Source: a bacterium (lineage in GTDB: Bacteria > Chloroflexota > Anaerolineae > Caldilineales > Caldilineaceae). From it: DNA of 64,000 nucleotides. The notes below the pieces were generated by a model. It saw nothing but the letters and a program-made list of their open reading frames with translations. It did no database searches and was not told the DNA's origin. Both the position numbers and the translations under genes were made by a program. Every line of letters begins with the position of its first letter. The first letter of the stretch is position 1. The stretch covers positions 62,001 to 126,000 of the forward strand of contig WGMT01000033.1 in assembly GCA_016124945.1 (NCBI GenBank), read 5' to 3'. Positions 62,651 to 64,000 of this stretch are shown in pieces.

Positions 62651-63203
62651 CGGCCATATACATCTGAAATGCGGTGCGAAAGTCGATGCGCTTCTCTTCG
62701 TAGATGTAATCAATGTCCTCTGTGTGCACCAACTGCCAGCCTTCATCCTTGTTGGCCAGGTAGTGGTGCAGAGCGCTTTCCTTGTCTGCATTCTTGTGAA
62801 TGAAGATACATACGAGGCCGCTCCGGCGTGTGTGCGACAGAACCCGGTCCAGCAGATCGATCTCCTTCGCTGTGTCCGCGGCAAAGTGGAGGATCGAATC
62901 GAGCACGATCAGATCGTAACTCTGCGGAAAATCGAACGCGTAGAAGTCACCCACAATACCGGTGACATTCAAACCGAGTGAACCAGCGCGTTCCTCCATT
63001 TGCAGAATGCCCACTTCGGATGCATCGACGCCGGTGACACTGTAGCCGTGTTCCGCCAGCATCAGGGCGTCACGTCCTTGACCACAGCCGAGATCAAGCG
63101 CATCACCATCACTGCCATTCGATGCGATGTACGCGGTAAACTCAGGGTATGGTTCACCGAACAGGCTCTCTTCTGTTTCGTACTGCTCGTCGTAGCTGGA
63201 CAT
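62634..63203 (-). CDS. SAM-dependent methyltransferase, class I
   Basis: This 189-residue methyltransferase has the SAM loop ALDLGCGQGRDALMLAEHG, the acidic end of beta-2 VTGVDAS, and the post-I motif DLIVLDSILHF. Its family resembles TehB/UbiE-type small-molecule methyltransferases; the substrate is unknown. It begins MSSYDEQYETEESLFG, almost the same as its upstream neighbour, and the two are clearly tandem duplicates, with a 140-bp gap. Confidence 0.88.
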   Translation of the reverse strand: MSSYDEQYETEESLFGEPYPEFTAYIASNGSDGDALDLGCGQGRDALMLAEHGYSVTGVDASEVGILQMEERAGSLGLNVTGIVGDFYAFDFPQSYDLIVLDSILHFAADTAKEIDLLDRVLSHTRRSGLVCIFIHKNADKESALHHYLANKDEGWQLVHTEDIDYIYEEKRIDFRTAFQMYMAVIQKR

Positions 63204-63343
63204 GACCCTCTGCTCTGTTCAGTTGCTGACACGGCTGATTTTTACCACGCATGACATGGGCATTTGCTCATATGATGGCGAGTACTACGATGGCGAGTTC
63301 CTTGGCTTCGACGGTTTGCTGCAATTGTAGGATAAGGCAAACA

Positions 63344-63919
63344 CTACGGCTGCACGCGGCGGAAGACAACCATATATCTTTCAATCGCTGCATAAGACTC
63401 GCTGCTTTTACCATCGTACAGGCAGCGAATGTCTTCGATGCAAGCGAGTTCCCAGTTTTGCATGTGGGTTGCAAGGTAGCGGTGCAACGCGTGTTCTCTA
63501 GCCGGAGACTTATGCAAAAAGATGAAAACGTAGCCGCCACAACGTGTATGCGCCAGGACACGATCCAGCAACTCGATTTCCTCGGTCGCGTGCTCAGCAA
63601 AATGAAGGATCGAATCCAGTACGATCACGTCATACTGCTGCTGGAATTCAAACGAGAAGACATCGTCTACAAGCCCGGTGACGCTCAACCCTCTGGCCGT
63701 GGCTTCCTCCACCATCTGTTGAATGCCCACCTGCGAAGCATCCACCCCGGTAACGGAGTACCCTTGCGCCGCCAACATCAAGGTATCTCGGCCCTGTCCA
63801 CATCCTAAATCCAGTGCCTCACCTCTGCCTTGTAGTGTGGCAATAAATCTCCGAAACGCAGGATACGGCCGGCCAAAGAGGTCTGTTTCCACTTTGTATT
63901 GCTGATCGTAGCTGCTCAC
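63344..63919 (-). CDS. SAM-dependent methyltransferase, tandem paralogue
   Basis: This 191-residue paralogue of the next gene shows EALDLGCGQGRDTLMLAAQG, VTGVDASQVGIQQM and DVIVLDSILHFAEH. It opens with MSSYDQQYKVETDLFGRPYP. Divergence is concentrated in the second half (after about residue 120), where the substrate pocket lies, suggesting different substrates. An extended -10 promoter is upstream. Confidence 0.88.
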   Translation of the reverse strand: MSSYDQQYKVETDLFGRPYPAFRRFIATLQGRGEALDLGCGQGRDTLMLAAQGYSVTGVDASQVGIQQMVEEATARGLSVTGLVDDVFSFEFQQQYDVIVLDSILHFAEHATEEIELLDRVLAHTRCGGYVFIFLHKSPAREHALHRYLATHMQNWELACIEDIRCLYDGKSSESYAAIERYMVVFRRVQP

Positions 63920-63978
63920 CTATCGCCTCCCCCATTGGACGTGATGATGTAGACCGATTTTGTGATAGAATTGTCGAA

Positions 63979-63987
63979 ATTATACCA
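63979..63987 (-). promoter_or_regulatory. Extended -10 promoter of the methyltransferase pair
   Basis: TGGTATAAT on the minus strand, about 60 bp before the ATG at 63919, identical to the element at 47062-47070. The -35 would fall at or beyond the window edge. Confidence 0.5.
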
Positions 63988-64000
63988 CACCTTTCCTCAT

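Noticed and set aside
63204..63343. A possible gene between the two methyltransferases
   Set aside because: Only short frames without ribosome-binding sites; the stretch looks like a spacer.

Overview
The window looks like a chromosomal piece of a GC-rich, filamentous-type member of the Chloroflexota (Caldilinea/Anaerolineae-like). This is an inference from style: very large secreted proteins ending in Thr/Pro-rich linkers and paired LYLP motifs, many family-1 sugar ABC systems with Tat/lipobox binding proteins, orphan metallohydrolases, several toxin-antitoxin pairs, and many intergenic inverted repeats. No rRNA, tRNA, CRISPR array or integrase was seen, so there is no direct taxonomic marker.

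Layout. 1-5332: the 3' part of a giant LamG/Calx-beta surface protein. 5.4-6.1 kb: a HigB/HigA-like toxin-antitoxin pair with a readable promoter and operator. 6.1-14.3 kb (minus): a glycosyltransferase, then a catabolic locus of a SelA-like PLP enzyme, a sugar-type ABC transporter (binding protein and two permeases), an amidohydrolase and an unknown protein, with a divergent M81 metallopeptidase at 14.6-16.1 kb. 16.1-16.6 kb: BrnT/BrnA. 16.6-19.0 kb: an enolase-like protein with altered active-site residues, coupled to an APH-type kinase. 19.0-27.2 kb: three consecutive large proteins that share an N-terminal module; two carry the DUF4157 (eCIS-core) HELTH domain and all have different C-termini, an array of polymorphic-toxin type. 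27.4-36.6 kb: an alpha/beta hydrolase, a secreted subtilisin ending in WNSVN repeats, an ATP-grasp enzyme, and a two-subunit molybdenum hydroxylase. 37.0-42.7 kb: a membrane-anchored protein made of three tandem solute-binding domains, translationally coupled to an MscS channel, then DoxX. 42.8-43.1 kb: a compact stand-alone transcription unit with a promoter, possible anti-Shine-Dalgarno, 19-codon ORF and terminator. 43.4-49.3 kb: a BNR-repeat protein, a divergent GroEL-like chaperonin, a nucleotidyltransferase and a cytochrome P450. 49.4-54.3 kb (minus): GNAT, AAA ATPase, an enolase-superfamily enzyme, ThuA, GyrI-like, DinB and DHFR-like genes. 54.5-60.9 kb (plus): a second catabolic locus (enolase-superfamily dehydratase, RidA, SDR, and a sugar ABC transporter with a near-consensus sigma-70 promoter), facing a creatininase-family amidase. 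62-64 kb: a CBM9-like protein and two paralogous methyltransferases.

How it works together. Two gene groups read as uptake-plus-catabolism modules for oxidised, amino or amide-bearing sugars. The DUF4157 array reads as a store of injection-system or secreted-toxin payloads whose structural machinery is not in this window. The triple binding-domain/MscS pair has no ABC permease, so a sensory or gating role is more likely than transport. At least six kinds of intergenic inverted repeat occur, several built from degenerate heptamers of the GATTGGT/GACTGGG type, marking nearly every operon boundary.
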